A stretch of 52,016 nucleotides of DNA from Silene noctiflora (GCA_009801015.1 VHZZ01000003.1:843634-895649); one strand, 5' to 3'. Numbered from the stretch's first letter, positions 33,662-46,030 are shown. The notes: a model not told the origin generated them from the letters alone. Numbers and translations: made by a program.

Positions 33662-36600
33662 ATGGCATCAGTAGCAGATATAGGAGTATCAGCATTAATA
33701 AACATAATAAGTGCAATAACATTTTTACTAGCATTTGCATTATTAAGAACTCAACCAATTAATGATAGAGTTTATTTTCCAAAATGGTATTTTGATGGTA
33801 AAAGAAAAGACCCAATTGTTAAAAATTTTGTGGGTAAATTTGTTAATCTTGATTGTAAAACTTACCTTACTTTCCTTAATTGGATGCCTCAAGCTTTAAA
33901 AATGTCTGAAACTGAACTTGTTGATCATGCTGGTCTTGATTCTGTTGCTTTTCTCAGGATTTATCTACTTGGGTAATTTCCATGTAACTCTGATTTTGCT
34001 TAATTTTACTGTTTTTTTGTTATGTTTTCTGCTTAATTTCAGCATTTTTTAGTTGATATTATTGATTTATGTTATTGGGTATTCTTCTTATTACTGTAAT
34101 TTTGCTTAATTTTACTTTTTTCTGCTTAATTTCTACCTTTTTTTTGGTTATACTAGAGTTTTTCTGTGATTTTTGTGTAGATTATTGATTTATGTTCTTG
34201 GGTATTCTTCATATTATTCTATTTTTGCTCAATTGTGTTCTTTTTGTTATGTTTTTGCTTAATCTTGAGTTTATAATTTGATTTTGATTGTTAATTGTTA
34301 TTATTGGTTTTTATTGTTATTGTACATTTTGCTCAATTCCCTTTAATTATGCTTGTATTTGACTTTTGAAAATGTGATTTTGGTTATTAATTAATATAAT
34401 TATTGGTTTTTTAAATGTTATTATTGTCCTTTTTGCTCAATTTCCTTCAATTATGCTTGTACTTGAATTTTCAATGCGATATTGGTGGTTAATTGTTATT
34501 ATAGGTTTTTTAAAAAATTTATTGTTCTTTTTGCTCAATTCTGTAGAATTATGCTTGTTTTCTTGTTTCTGGTTGTGTATTCGGGTCCGGTTTGCCTGTA
34601 AAGTTACTACCTTTTTTGTGTTCAATCCTCCAATTCCATGCTTGTTTTTTCGTACATGATTTCGATGTGATTTCTGTGCTCGGGTACTTGCTGGTTTTTT
34701 CTACAAAATTGATTTGTTCTGTGCATGCCATTTGCTTTGGTTTTGTAGCTATTGTTGTTGATTATTCTAGCAAGTAGCTTTCTTTTGTTCAGTTCCCTCA
34801 TTTTCTGTGTTCCTGAACTTGTTTTGCCTTATTTTTTCTTTCCGAATCATGTGCTGTTCCCTTAAGACTATTGCAAATCAATGATGATTTCGATACTGAT
34901 TTCAGTCCTATGCATTCTTTCTCCACAGGTTGAAGATATTCGCTCCTATGATGGTCTTAGCACTTCTTGTACTTCTGCCAGTTAATATATCTGGAGGAAC
35001 ATTGAATTTTTTGCGGAAAGAACTTGTTACAAGCGATATTGACAAGCTTTCTATATCAAATGTGCCTCCTAAATCAAATAGGTACCATACTAAGTCCAAT
35101 TATCTACATTATCTATATATATATACTCCGTATGAGTTATATTTAATGTTGAATTCATAATTTCATAATTTCGTGAAAACACAAAAATATATTCATCTCT
35201 ATAAAGAGCAAGTGGTCCTGTCAATGTGTATTTAACATTCGTCTCCTAAATCTCAGGTTCTTTGCGCATATTGGGATGGAGTATTTGTTCACATTTTGGA
35301 CTTGTTTCTTGCTTTACAAGGAGTATGATAAGGTTGCATCAATGAGATTACAGTTTCTGGCATCCCAACAAAGCCGTGTTGAGCAATACACAGTGAGTTT
35401 CGCTTCATTTCTCATCCATCGACTTTTATGTGACAATGATGATGTTTTGTAATTCTGTTGTCTAGATTCGGTACAAGTCAATCTATGTATGGAACACTGG
35501 TTAACATTAACTTTCTTCATATTACAATGTTTCGTATCATTTACTACACTTAGTGAGTCTTGTATGAGACTGTTCAGTAGTGAGACCAACCCAGATCCTC
35601 AGATAGTTTTCATTTAGTTCTGATGCAAGACTGTCTCATATAAGTTTCTTACTTCTTAAATGTACTCAATATCTTTGAGTCTATTTTTAGACGTCAATTA
35701 GGTTGCTCTTGAATTATTACATGATCATTCTGCTTACGCTATGATTGTTTGTGATTTGATATTGGAGCTTCGGTTATGACTTACGAGTTTCCAAACAGGC
35801 ACTCTCTATCATTTGCTCGTTTGTTTGTACGAAAGCATTATGCTGATTATGCCATGCATTTGCGATGCTGCAGGTTTTAGTGAAGAATGTGCCACGTGTT
35901 TCAGGACATTCAATCTCAGATTCTGTCGATCAGTTTTTCAAGAAGAATCATCACAATACCTACCTCTGCCAGCAGGTTAGACCTTTGCTTATTGAACAAA
36001 TCCAAATGATAGGTCTCTAAAATTCCATTTTGTTTCTGTATTAAGCATGAAAGATATACTTGTTACTCTTTGTGTAATTCCTTTAGTTCCTCCAATGGTA
36101 GGCGGTTTACAACGCACATAGATTTGCCAGACTTGTGAGGAAAAGGGAAAGAATTCAAAATTGGTTGGATTATTACCAACTCAAGCTTGAAAGAAACCCC
36201 AACAAGAGGCCAAAATGCAAGGTATGGAACATTTTTTGCAAGATCGTAAAGATTATAATTTCACGAGAATATGCCAATGTGGTCATATGTTGTGTATGTA
36301 TTAATACTGACGGTTTTGTCCACGTTCTTGTTCAGATAGGATGTCTTGGCCTTTGTGGTAGAAGAGTTGATGCTATTGAATTCTACAGCGAACAATTGAA
36401 GTACATGGACAATATGGTGACTTACTGACTTACTTCTAATTCTTCACTGTCATTTCTTTTTTCCGAATACGTTTCCATGAATGTATGTCAATTACTATTT
36501 CAAGAGTAAATCTGGTTACTTATTATTTGATTTACAGTTTTATCTAAAATATGTCTATAGTTGGTTTACTCATATATGGGTTTTGATACATTTACACTTC

Positions 36601-38909
36601 CTATTTTCAGTTAAATATGGAGCGTCAGAGAATTCTCAAGGACACAAAAGCCATCATACCAAGTGCCTTTGTTTCTTTTAAGTCACGGTGGGGTGCAGCT
36701 GTATGTGCGCAAACACAGCAAAGTAAAAATCCCACATTGTGGTTAACCAGTTGGGCACCGGAACCTCGTGATGTGTATTGGCGGAACCTCGCTATACCAG
36801 TTGTTTCGATTACCATTCGTAAATTTGTGATTGGAATAATAGTTTTTTTGATGGTGTTTTTCTACATGATACCCATAGCTTTCGTGCAATCTCTTGCAAA
36901 TCTTGAAGCACTTGAAAAGGTTGCTCCTTTTCTGAGGCCTGTGATAGAACTGTAAGTATTCGCGCCCTACGATTCTTTATTGTCTCCATAAGTTTTTGCT
37001 CATTTAGAGTCCCTGGTGGTGAATATGAATCAAGCCTGATGCTACTCCGTTTATTTCTTTATATCATCATTGTGGATGTGAATAAAATTTACGTTGGTGC
37101 GTATCTTGTGGTTCTTGAGTGTTTTTGGCGAGCCTCGTATAACTTGTATGTGGATGCAAATCAAACAAATGAGCTAAAAACTCGATTTATTATTCACCAA
37201 GATAATTTCAAAAAGTTGCTTGTTTTTTTCTGCAGGAGATTCATCAAGTCTTTTCTCCAGGGTTTTCTTCCTGGTCTTGCCCTTAAAATGTTCCTATATT
37301 TTCTTCCTTCTCTTTTGATGCTTATGTCGAAGATTGAGGGGCACGTTGCTTGGTCAAAACTCGAGCGTCGAGCTGCAGACAAGTATTACTTTTTTATGCT
37401 GGTCAATGTATTCTTGGGAAGCTTAGTGACAGGAACGGCTCTTGGCCAGCTTGATGCTTTCATTCACCAACCACCTAGCGAGTATTGCCTCTTTTCTAAA
37501 TTCTCTGTCCATTTTTTTAACACGGTCGTAATTGTATGGAATCAACTTAATACGAAGTAATCAATCTTGGTTTATAATTTTTGTAAGAGTATTTACAACT
37601 CCCTTCTCCGGTCTAAGAAAGATGACAAGAAGGTAAAGACAGTTCCTGGAAAAATGAGAATGACATAATGCAGACTAGGGTAGCACTAAGCGTTTAAAGT
37701 GCATGAATTTTCAACTTAAATTTACTACTCCGTACTTCCGTATTTTTTAGCAATTTTATAAACCTCAGAAACTAACTTAGCCATTTGTGTCTCAACTCTC
37801 AACCTCCAGGATTCCTCGGAACATTGGTGTGTCAATACCAATGAAGGCTACATTTTTCATTACATATATAATGGTTGATGGTTGGGCCGGCATTGCTAGT
37901 GAGATTCTCCGATTAAAGCCACTTGTCATTTTCCACTTAAAGAACATGTTTATAGTAAAAACTGAACGAGATAGAGACCGGGCTATGAATCCCGGATGTG
38001 TGGACTATCCAGAGGCCCTGCCAAGTCTACAACTTTATTTTCTGCTCGGACTTGTCTATGCTGTTGTTACTCCAATACTTCTGCCATTCATAATTGTGTT
38101 TTTTCTATTGGCTTTCCTTGTTTACCGTCATCAGGTAACTTTATTTGAACCACATTTATGTACAAATCAATTTATGCTTCTTCTGATGTGGTTTTACGCT
38201 GTCTCTCGTATCTGTTATTGTTTGACGTCCCAGATAATTAATGTGTACTATCAACGATACGAGAGTGCTGCTGCATTTTGGCCACATGTTCACACTCGTA
38301 TTATTGCTAGCCTTTTGATATCTCAACTCCTTCTGATGGGGCTTCTGAGCACCAAAGAGGCCGCTAGATCTACTCCTTTGCTTATCGTGCTACCGTTTGT
38401 CACATACGCATTCCACAAGTACTGCAAGAGTCGTTTTGAGCCGGCATTCAGTAAATATCCCCTTGAGGTCAGATTAACTATTAATGTGACTCTATCGTAC
38501 TCTTAATTGCGAAGTTAATCGTCCATGACAATACGATGTTAGTATGATATTCTTATTTTAAATTAATCCGTTACTTGATTAATTTCAGGAAGCAACCGAG
38601 AAGGATGAGCAGGAGCAAACCGGAGATTTCGATCTGAACCTAAAAACCTGTCTAACCGATGCATATTTACATCCAATCTTCCATTCCTTCGAGGAAATCG
38701 AATTCGAGGAGGTGAGAGTCGATGCAGTTAGGGTAGACAAACACGAGAATGAAATCTCAAGTCCGCCAGCTCAAATAGAAGAAAATCTTGAAGCCTCACC
38801 GCCTCAGCAGCCTCATCATTATTCGTATGGGGACGAATATCGGTCGTACGACTATTACCATCATCAACAATTACAACAATCCCATTACCAATATTACTAT
38901 GATAGTTGA
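33662..38909 (+). CDS. OSCA1: OSCA/CSC1-like hyperosmolality-gated cation channel (OSCA1 clade)
   Basis: Eleven exons join in phase: 33662-33972, 34929-35081, 35257-35392, 35874-35975, 36102-36221, 36336-36416, 36611-36951, 37236-37481, 37810-38134, 38234-38467 and 38589-38909, giving 789 aa. The N-terminal hydrophobic segment (ISAITFLLAFALL) and NDRVYFPKWY match the extracellular/TM0 start of the family. Two more membrane segments follow near 103 and 160, then a cytosolic domain with QNWLDYYQLK and the conserved AAVCAQTQQSKNPT. The multi-span RSN1/DUF221 region has LERRAADKYYFF, KATFFITYIMVDGWAG and LKPLVIFHLKN. The tail ends in a Tyr/His/Gln-rich stretch. OSCA1 channels are mechanosensitive, calcium-permeable plasma-membrane dimers gated by osmotic stress. 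No break was seen. The start is the first ATG after a pyrimidine-rich leader. The exact paralogue within clade 1 is not resolved. Confidence 0.93.
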
Positions 38910-38989
38910 TTCTTGTAATTGCTTATTTAGAAGCATACTAACTAGGAATTAATTCTAGTTCGGGTTTTCCATAGTGTGATCTTCGATGT

Positions 38990-39215
38990 AGCTCTTGTTC
39001 TTTTGTTCTTGTTCTTGTTCTTTTTCTCGTTCTGATATTTTAGCTTCTGATGTAATTATCTGTGCCTTATGTAATGTACATACATGAGCTAGATTATTCG
39101 CCTGATGCCTGATGCCTGATGCCTGATGCCTTATATTCTTGTTCTCATTCTTGTTCTTGTTCTCTCGTTCTCGTGTTCTTTCTGATAGTTTAGCCTCTGA
39201 TGTAATTATAGTAGC
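38990..39215. repeat. tandem duplication downstream of the OSCA1-type gene
   Basis: A segment rich in TTGTTCTTGTTCTT that ends CTGATGTAATTAT occurs at ~38993-39060 and again at ~39127-39210. Between the copies lies a perfect GCCTGAT 4-5-mer array (39101-39130). This is probably the 3' untranslated region. Confidence 0.7.
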
Positions 39216-39264
39216 TATGGATTTTATCATCGCGAAAGTGGTGATCGAGCCCTTTTACACTTTA

Positions 39265-39295
39265 CTAGTTTTATACCCGTGCAAAATTGCACGGG
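39265..39295 (-). mobile_element. Helitron-like 3' terminus, minus strand
   Basis: Read on the minus strand: stem CCCGTGCA ... TGCACGGG, then TATAAAA, then CTAG with T next. The hairpin is perfect. The body would extend rightwards into the N gap. Confidence 0.72.
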
Positions 39296-39391
39296 ATACT
39301 CATTAATCATTTTTTAGTAAAAAATTCAAACCAGTTTTCATGTTGATTTTATTGGATAACTCTTGTTTCTTATTTAACAAACATTTAAAAC

Positions 39392-40356
39392 NNNNNNNNN
39401 NNNNNNNNNNNNNNNNNNNNNNNNNNNNNNNNNNNNNNNNNNNNNNNNNNNNNNNNNNNNNNNNNNNNNNNNNNNNNNNNNNNNNNNNNNNNNNNNNNNN
39501 NNNNNNNNNNNNNNNNNNNNNNNNNNNNNNNNNNNNNNNNNNNNNNNNNNNNNNNNNNNNNNNNNNNNNNNNNNNNNNNNNNNNNNNNNNNNNNNNNNNN
39601 NNNNNNNNNNNNNNNNNNNNNNNNNNNNNNNNNNNNNNNNNNNNNNNNNNNNNNNNNNNNNNNNNNNNNNNNNNNNNNNNNNNNNNNNNNNNNNNNNNNN
39701 NNNNNNNNNNNNNNNNNNNNNNNNNNNNNNNNNNNNNNNNNNNNNNNNNNNNNNNNNNNNNNNNNNNNNNNNNNNNNNNNNNNNNNNNNNNNNNNNNNNN
39801 NNNNNNNNNNNNNNNNNNNNNNNNNNNNNNNNNNNNNNNNNNNNNNNNNNNNNNNNNNNNNNNNNNNNNNNNNNNNNNNNNNNNNNNNNNNNNNNNNNNN
39901 NNNNNNNNNNNNNNNNNNNNNNNNNNNNNNNNNNNNNNNNNNNNNNNNNNNNNNNNNNNNNNNNNNNNNNNNNNNNNNNNNNNNNNNNNNNNNNNNNNNN
40001 NNNNNNNNNNNNNNNNNNNNNNNNNNNNNNNNNNNNNNNNNNNNNNNNNNNNNNNNNNNNNNNNNNNNNNNNNNNNNNNNNNNNNNNNNNNNNNNNNNNN
40101 NNNNNNNNNNNNNNNNNNNNNNNNNNNNNNNNNNNNNNNNNNNNNNNNNNNNNNNNNNNNNNNNNNNNNNNNNNNNNNNNNNNNNNNNNNNNNNNNNNNN
40201 NNNNNNNNNNNNNNNNNNNNNNNNNNNNNNNNNNNNNNNNNNNNNNNNNNNNNNNNNNNNNNNNNNNNNNNNNNNNNNNNNNNNNNNNNNNNNNNNNNNN
40301 NNNNNNNNNNNNNNNNNNNNNNNNNNNNNNNNNNNNNNNNNNNNNNNNNNNNNNNN
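39392..40356. other. assembly gap (965 N)
   Basis: Unresolved bases. A frame spanning the gap is meaningless. Confidence 0.99.
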
Positions 40357-41500
40357 GATATTATTATATTTTGATTTCTCAGTTTAATAATGGTTTTATC
40401 TATGAGATTTTTGTAAGCACATGCGTCTTGATTTGAATGAAGGTTGATTTAATTTTCATGATTTTTGGTTTAAATAAAATTCTTAATGATAATAATATAT
40501 CTAAATTATTGCATGTTACTTTAGTATTGTATAATTTCTTTTTTGTGGTGATTTTAAAAGTAGTTAGCATGAACCTTAAAAATAGAATATTTTTTTTTTT
40601 TTTGAACTTAAAGTGGGGAGAGATTAATTAAATTGAAAGAAGGGGGGAAGCTAATTAATTCCCACAAAGAACATGGGGGGCCCTATTGAAATAAAAATAT
40701 TTTCTCTCCCCAAAAATCACGGACCAATAGGATTGCAAGAAATGCTTTAGCTTTTATAGCATAGCGATTACTACCCATAACCCATGTTTAAGTATGACTC
40801 ACCTAACTTACAATAATTATACCCTCATCTTCTTTTTCAAATGTATATTTACCTTCCCAGCCAGTATCATTAAAGACGGCATACCCGTCTTCAGCTTGTG
40901 ACGGATATGTCCGTCTTCAATGAGAATTTGTGTTACTTTTTCTAGTTGTCCTTTTTAGCTTATCTAGTAAAGAGTATTTTATTCCTATTTTGTATGATCC
41001 ACCCACATATATATGCTCAATTTACTTCATAAACATATTTTCTCTAACTCTTTAAAATGTCGTAATTTATTAAAATTCTCATAAATAATCAATAAAATGG
41101 GGTAATTTCAAAGAATTCGAAGGAGACTAAATATGGACTATGAAGTACTTTTTCTTCGGATTAATACATTCAAACTTGCTAACTTCAAATCTTTCATTTT
41201 AGGTCGATTGATTGTCAATGTATTTATAAATTCTTAATTACTCCCTTTACGTCAAAATTGCAGACGGATAAATCAATTATTATTTCATAAGACAGTTTCA
41301 CAATACAAACATATTCATCAATAACATCACAAAATATGAATCGCTGTTCAAACATACAAGCAGAAACGTAACAACGGTCTAATTTGAATTTCTGCGCTAC
41401 TTTATCTCTATTAGTAAATGTTGCATTGAAGATGGGTCTCATTCACACTAATCAGTCAAAAAATGTCAGAAAATCAACCAACAGTTTAGCTTTGTATTTC
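40357..41500. other. intergenic, no gene seen, one small MITE
   Basis: AT-rich DNA with a poly(T) run near 40590. Frames here are short and unlike proteins. Confidence 0.5.
40858..40932. mobile_element. short Mutator-type MITE, ~75 bp
   Basis: Starts near CAGCCAGTATCATTAAAGAC and ends AATGAGAATTTGTG, the reverse of the family start. The internal part is GACGG(C)ATACCCGTCTTCAGC with GTGACGGATATGTCCGTC. Flanks TTACCTTCC and TTACTTTTT agree at only 6 of 9, so the left border is uncertain. Confidence 0.65.
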
Positions 41501-41559
41501 CGAACCTCAACTTCCCACAATCCGAACCTATACTTCTACTTCAACTTAACCCAAACTCT

Positions 41560-43350
41560 CACTCTTTCACATAATAAATCAGTAAACAAAAACAAACCAA
41601 CAAACAAAAAACACTTTCTTTTCACAAATTTGTCACCTTTTTTACTTCATTTCTTGCTTCCTGATACTTTTAACTGCACTGTAATTACTCTTTTCTTGTC
41701 TTAATTACTGCAAGTTTTGATCTTTTTAACTTTTGAGAATCTGGGTAGTGGGTACTTTTAATTATCTGTACTTTTTTTTTACTTCATTTCTTGCTTCCTG
41801 ATGTTTTTCATTGCCTGTAATTACTCTTTTCTTATCTTAATTACTGCAAAGTTTTGATCTTTTTGGGTTATTTTTGAGTTTTGAGCATCTGGGTAGTGGG
41901 TAGTTCAATTATTTGTACTTTATTTGCAGTAGATTTAGATAATTTAATGTTTTTGTGCTTGATTTTTAGGTTAAAATGAGGTTAATTTATTATTATAATT
42001 GCTTTAATTAAGTTATTTTGATCATGTTTTACTGCTTAAACTGAACCTTATCCTTTGTGACACTGTTTAGTTTTACTGTACTGTTCAATGTCTTTTGTTG
42101 AGGTGCAGAAACTCTTGTGTAAGACGGTTTTACACTAATTTATTGTAAATTGTGGCCTTATTGGTTTGATGGGTTTTGTTTGACCTGTTTGTAGGATCTT
42201 TTGTGAAGTTTTCATTGCATGTTTCTGTACTAAATGAGAAAAAAATTGGGGTTTTCAGCTGAAAATTGGTGTTGTAAAGGTTTTATCCTAAAAATATTAT
42301 CTTTAGCAGTCGCCGGACTAAGGAGGCTACCAGTGGCGGTCGCCTTCTGGTTAAAATAATTTAGTTAAAATTTTCTATATTTTTTTCCTGATTTGTCTTG
42401 TTGTGTTACTAGTTTTGTTAAATTGTTTTGTTAAATTTCACGGGTTGACTTCGCAAGTTTGATCCTAAACATTAATCCTGGTTCCGCCACTAATCTATTG
42501 TTTGATATGTTTATGGTCATGTGTATGTTTGTTGTTGCTCTTTATCTGTCATAGTGCAATATTCTGTACATTTTTGGGGTGTTTGGGATGTTTCATGATC
42601 TGGGCAACCTATTGCTAGTGATCAGAAATAGATTTGCATAATGAAGATTCATACACAATGGAATGGTTGAATTCCGTAAATATTTCTGGAGTTGAGGTGT
42701 ATTTCTTACTGAATGGGTAGATGTCATTGGTAGTGTAGTTGTTTGAGTTTGATTGTAGTGTGGATTGGTATCCTAGTGTGATGATAGATCTTCGAGCTTG
42801 CACACGTTCACTCACATCAGTGTAGAGTTTGCTACTTTGCTTACTACAAGTTGAGTCATGTTGAGGCGTGTGCATTCTAGGCATCGTATGATTGAACCTC
42901 TTCAATGCTTTTTCGAAAACCCTAAAACTAGTAATGATATTCTGGTAGTCTAGTTTAGCATAATGAGGAAATTCTTTATGAAGTTTGAATTCTGAAATGA
43001 TGTTAGTGATGCCATTCTATCAATAGGATTCTCTTACTGACTTACTCTCTGATAAAACGGCTTTGCACTAAGATATTGTAAAATCGTCAGTTAAGGACAC
43101 CTGATACGGCTATACCCATATCATAATTATGGTTGTTAGACTAGTTACAAAGAATGAATGCTTTCCCTAAAATAAATCTGTCATATCTAAAGTTTCTTGT
43201 GCTGATTATTTACTAGGAATTGGTAGACCTGTTGCTTGGAGCTGGGATCGATTTCATGGAATGTTAATGATTATATAGTACATTAGCACTATCATCGATA
43301 TACTTACAACTACTTCAGGTGTCTTGTTGTGTTGAAAAATTGTTGCGGGA
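41560..43350 (+). promoter_or_regulatory. probable 5' leader and leader intron of the BPC gene
   Basis: The CT/AC-rich stretch at ~41500-41700 looks like a plant 5' leader. A strong acceptor (TACTTCAG) ends at 43318, 32 bases before the ATG at 43351. BPC genes commonly have a leader intron, so a ~1.6-kb intron is inferred; its donor was not fixed. The intron interior has no protein-like frame. Confidence 0.5.
41640..41935 (+). repeat. 137-bp tandem duplication in the BPC leader region
   Basis: ACTTCATTTCTTGCTTCCTG at 41644 recurs at 41781. Both copies continue through TAATTACTCTTTTCTT, TTTTGATCTTTTT and ATCTGGGTAGTGGGTA. Confidence 0.85.
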
Positions 43351-44031
43351 ATGGGGACATATCCCTCGAACTACCCTATGATATCTGAGGAGAATCGAGG
43401 CACATCAGTCCCTCACTTTGCATGGTTCCATCCTGGAAATTATATGGCAGCTATGAGAAACGGAATAAATCCATTCCAAGGAAGTCGGCACAACACAGAA
43501 GAAATAACTCTGATTCCTAACAGTTCAATTCCTATCAATGAGGCAGCCAATAAAGTGGAAGCTGAGCCTCAACCCGATAAGCCTGCCAAAAAGGCCAAGA
43601 CATCAAGAAAGAACCCTAATGATGGTACTGATACCCCAAAGGAGGGTAAACCGAAAAAATCTAAAAAGATTTCCTCAAACTCTCCTAAGGCGAGGCGTGG
43701 GAGAAAGAATGCAAGTATTGCTAGCTGTGAGTCAAGCATGGATGGGACCCTGTCCCCATTTTGTTCTTGTACTGGTACTCCACGTCAATGCTACAGGTGG
43801 GGTTCCGGGGGATGGCAATCTGCATGTTGCACAATAAACATATCAGAGTATCCTCTCCCAATGAATGCAACAAGGCCTGGTGCACGCACTGCTGGTCGGA
43901 AAATGAGCCATGGAGCTTTTGTTAAACTTCTTCAAAGACTCGCTTCTGAAGGTTACGATCTTTCAAACGCGATTGATCTAAAAGATCACTGGGCTAGGCA
44001 TGGTACCAACAAGTTTGTGATCATTAAGTGA
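43351..44031 (+). CDS. BBR/BPC (BASIC PENTACYSTEINE) GAGA-binding transcription factor
   Basis: A single-exon frame of 226 aa. The C-terminal ~95 residues hold the complete pentacysteine DNA-binding domain: [20 protein letters not shown] then ACC (five Cys), [13 protein letters not shown], and the family-defining end [14 protein letters not shown]. The middle is a Lys-rich nuclear-localisation region ([18 protein letters not shown]). The N-terminus is short and lacks the long coiled coil of class II members; I cannot settle the class. BPC proteins bind GA-rich repeats and recruit Polycomb-type repressors to homeotic and other developmental genes. The ATG follows a likely leader-intron acceptor. 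No truncation was seen. The gene is flanked downstream by tRNA-Gly genes. Confidence 0.95.
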   Translation: MGTYPSNYPMISEENRGTSVPHFAWFHPGNYMAAMRNGINPFQGSRHNTEEITLIPNSSIPINEAANKVEAEPQPDKPAKKAKTSRKNPNDGTDTPKEGKPKKSKKISSNSPKARRGRKNASIASCESSMDGTLSPFCSCTGTPRQCYRWGSGGWQSACCTINISEYPLPMNATRPGARTAGRKMSHGAFVKLLQRLASEGYDLSNAIDLKDHWARHGTNKFVIIK

Positions 44032-44612
44032 TAATATGTAGTGTAAGTTAATAAATTGCTGAGGTAATTTGTATGATGTGCACTGTTCTGTCTGTTCTGT
44101 CTGTTGTTCTACCGGGTTGTTTAGTGTTAACTGCAGTATTTTCGAATTGTATCTCCATTTGTTGTTGATATTCAAGGATTTCAATGTGTTGTAGTATGTA
44201 TGAATGTATCTGTAGGCACAAACTTTCCAGTGTAATGAAATATGTGGTTTTCGACTTTTTTTCTCATCGAAGCAAGGTAGTCTAGTATAATCACTTTCCG
44301 ATGTTCAACAGCACTATCCCAATGCTTTGGGGGACTTCCATAATTGACAGGCTAAGGAGGGTTGGATGCATGGTTTTGGTAAACTTTCGGCTATGAGAGT
44401 ATGAGCCGTTTCAAGGTTAATGAGTTGCCTACACGATTTCACTCGTTAATTGTTATGTGCGGATTCAACAATTATAGGTTCAGCACGACATTACACAGAA
44501 AATTCAAAGATGATACGCCCAAGTATAACTTGATAATCACAAAATCATAATCTGTTGCTTAAGAGCACGGCAATCTTATACTTAGCAAACTAGTGAATCA
44601 TTAATCATTCAA
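44032..44612 (+). other. 3' flank of the BPC gene
   Basis: Probable 3' untranslated region (a CTGTTCTGTCTGTTCTGTCT duplication at ~44084) and intergenic DNA up to the first tRNA. No other gene seen. Confidence 0.45.
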
Positions 44613-44684
44613 GCGTCTGTAGTCCAACGGTTAGGATAATTGCCTTCCAAGCAATAGACCCGGGTTCGACTCCCGGCAGACGCA
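44613..44684 (+). tRNA. tRNA-Gly (anticodon UCC), copy 1
   Basis: 72 nt. The acceptor stem GCGTCTG/CAGACGC has discriminator A. The anticodon arm ATTGC-CTTCCAA-GCAAT puts TCC at 34-36, and the T-arm CCGGG-TTCGACT-CCCGG is perfect. The intragenic A and B boxes (GGTTCGACTCC) are intact. No intron. Unlike copies 2 and 3, no T-run of four or more follows within ~20 bases; the next TTTT is at ~44704. Confidence 0.97.
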
Positions 44685-45097
44685 CTTGTTACACCATGTC
44701 CCGGTTTTCCTGAATGTGTTATTTCTTTCCGGCCTAAACCATATATTTCCTAAAACAAAGCTTAATATTTTTAGCATATATTATAGAGACGTTAGATGAT
44801 TAATGACACAATATTTTAAATATTCCATATTTTACGTTCTGTATAAATTATCCTTATTCTTACATGATAAAAAAACAGTATCTTTTTTTTTTTTTTTAAA
44901 TAATTGTACTATGAAAATTCATAACTTTTAATGATAAAAAGTTAAACAAAAAATGTCAATAGAAAAANAATTCTAAAAATAACATCATTCGATAAAAAGA
45001 AAACTTTTATTAGACACTTATTTCATGACTTTTTACAATTTTAATTTTTAAAATCCATAAATAATAAGTACACTAAAAAGTAAAATTTTATAAATAT
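44685..45097. other. AT-rich intergenic ending at a Helitron terminus
   Basis: No gene seen. One N at 44967. The first ~60 bases resemble the flank of tRNA copy 3. Confidence 0.5.
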
Positions 45098-45127
45098 CGT
45101 GCATATATAGCACGGGATCTAAACTAG
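45098..45127 (+). mobile_element. Helitron-like 3' terminus
   Basis: Stem CGTGC ... GCACG (loop ATATATA), then GGATCTAAA and CTAG with T next. The body would lie to the left, possibly between the tRNA copy 1 and here. Confidence 0.55.
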
Positions 45128-45228
45128 TTCCGTATTATGCAAGCAGATGGATCATTCATACCTTAATCAAAAATAAAATTTTAGAGCCCAACATTCCTAA
45201 CTTAGCTTGTCAAAAAGAAAACTTTAGT

Positions 45229-45385
45229 GTAGGGCTAAGCAAGTGTAGGTCTGAACCGTAAAAATGGATCAGATCGCACCATTTGATCTGCACCAAACTC
45301 AGACCGGATTCATTTAAGTCCGATCAACGGTCTTCATTTTATGAAATTTTGGTTTTCAGTCCGATTCAAGACCAGTTAATTTTGA
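45229..45385. repeat. dispersed repeat, copy 1 (AGACCGGATT type)
   Basis: Starts TTAGTGTAGGGCTAAGCAAG, continues GTCTGAACCGTAAAAATGGA and ends near CAGTCCGATTCAAGACCAGT. It matches 45856-46030 throughout at perhaps 75%. Confidence 0.65.
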
Positions 45386-45771
45386 AGGGAAAAAATATCG
45401 AGATTTAAATTTACACCTTGATGGCTGCTGCTGCCGGGGAAATAGACTGTTCAGCTGATCACAATAATGCTTAAGCACATAAATCATGCTAATTTCATCC
45501 TCTGAATTACTTCGACGGTGCACATTATATTGTACTGCATTACACACATCAATAATAACTGAGTAACAATTTCAAGTAGTCGATATTTCCGAAACGAGAG
45601 ACTATCTCATCTCTTAGCCATGTCTCTCTGATGTGATTGTAAGAAATAAAGTGTTCAAAATGTTTGCTTGGTTTCAGCTTCTACCTGTACGTTCTGCATA
45701 ACAACTTTTACTATGTTACTGAAATCCAGAAATACATAAGTTATATACTTACTACACAGTTAAACATTCAA

Positions 45772-45843
45772 GCGTCTGTAGTCCAACGGTTAGGATAATT
45801 GCCTTCCAAGCAATAGACCCGGGTTCGACTCCCGGCAGACGCA
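45772..45843 (+). tRNA. tRNA-Gly (anticodon UCC), copy 2
   Basis: Identical over all 72 nt to copy 1. A T5 run follows directly (45844-45848), a proper polymerase III terminator. ATTCAAG precedes both copies 1 and 2. Confidence 0.97.
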
Positions 45844-45855
45844 TTTTTAACAATT

Positions 45856-46030
45856 TTAGTGTAAGGCCGAGTAACTTTAGGTCCGAATCGTGAAAATGGA
45901 CCATATTGCACCGAACTCGGATCGGATTTATTTAGGTCTGGTCCGCGGTTCTCATTTTATAAAGTTTCGGTTTTCGGTCTGATCCGATCCAAGACCGTTT
46001 TAATTTCGGTTCGGACCAAACTATAGGTGT
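45856..46030. repeat. dispersed repeat, copy 2 (AGACCGGATT type)
   Basis: Starts TTAGTGTAAGGCCGAGTAAC and follows the 45229 copy block by block. It lies 12 bp after tRNA copy 2, whereas copy 1 of the repeat lies 545 bp after tRNA copy 1. Confidence 0.65.

Noticed and set aside
39340..40374. Long plus-strand frame
   Set aside because: It is open only because it spans the N gap.
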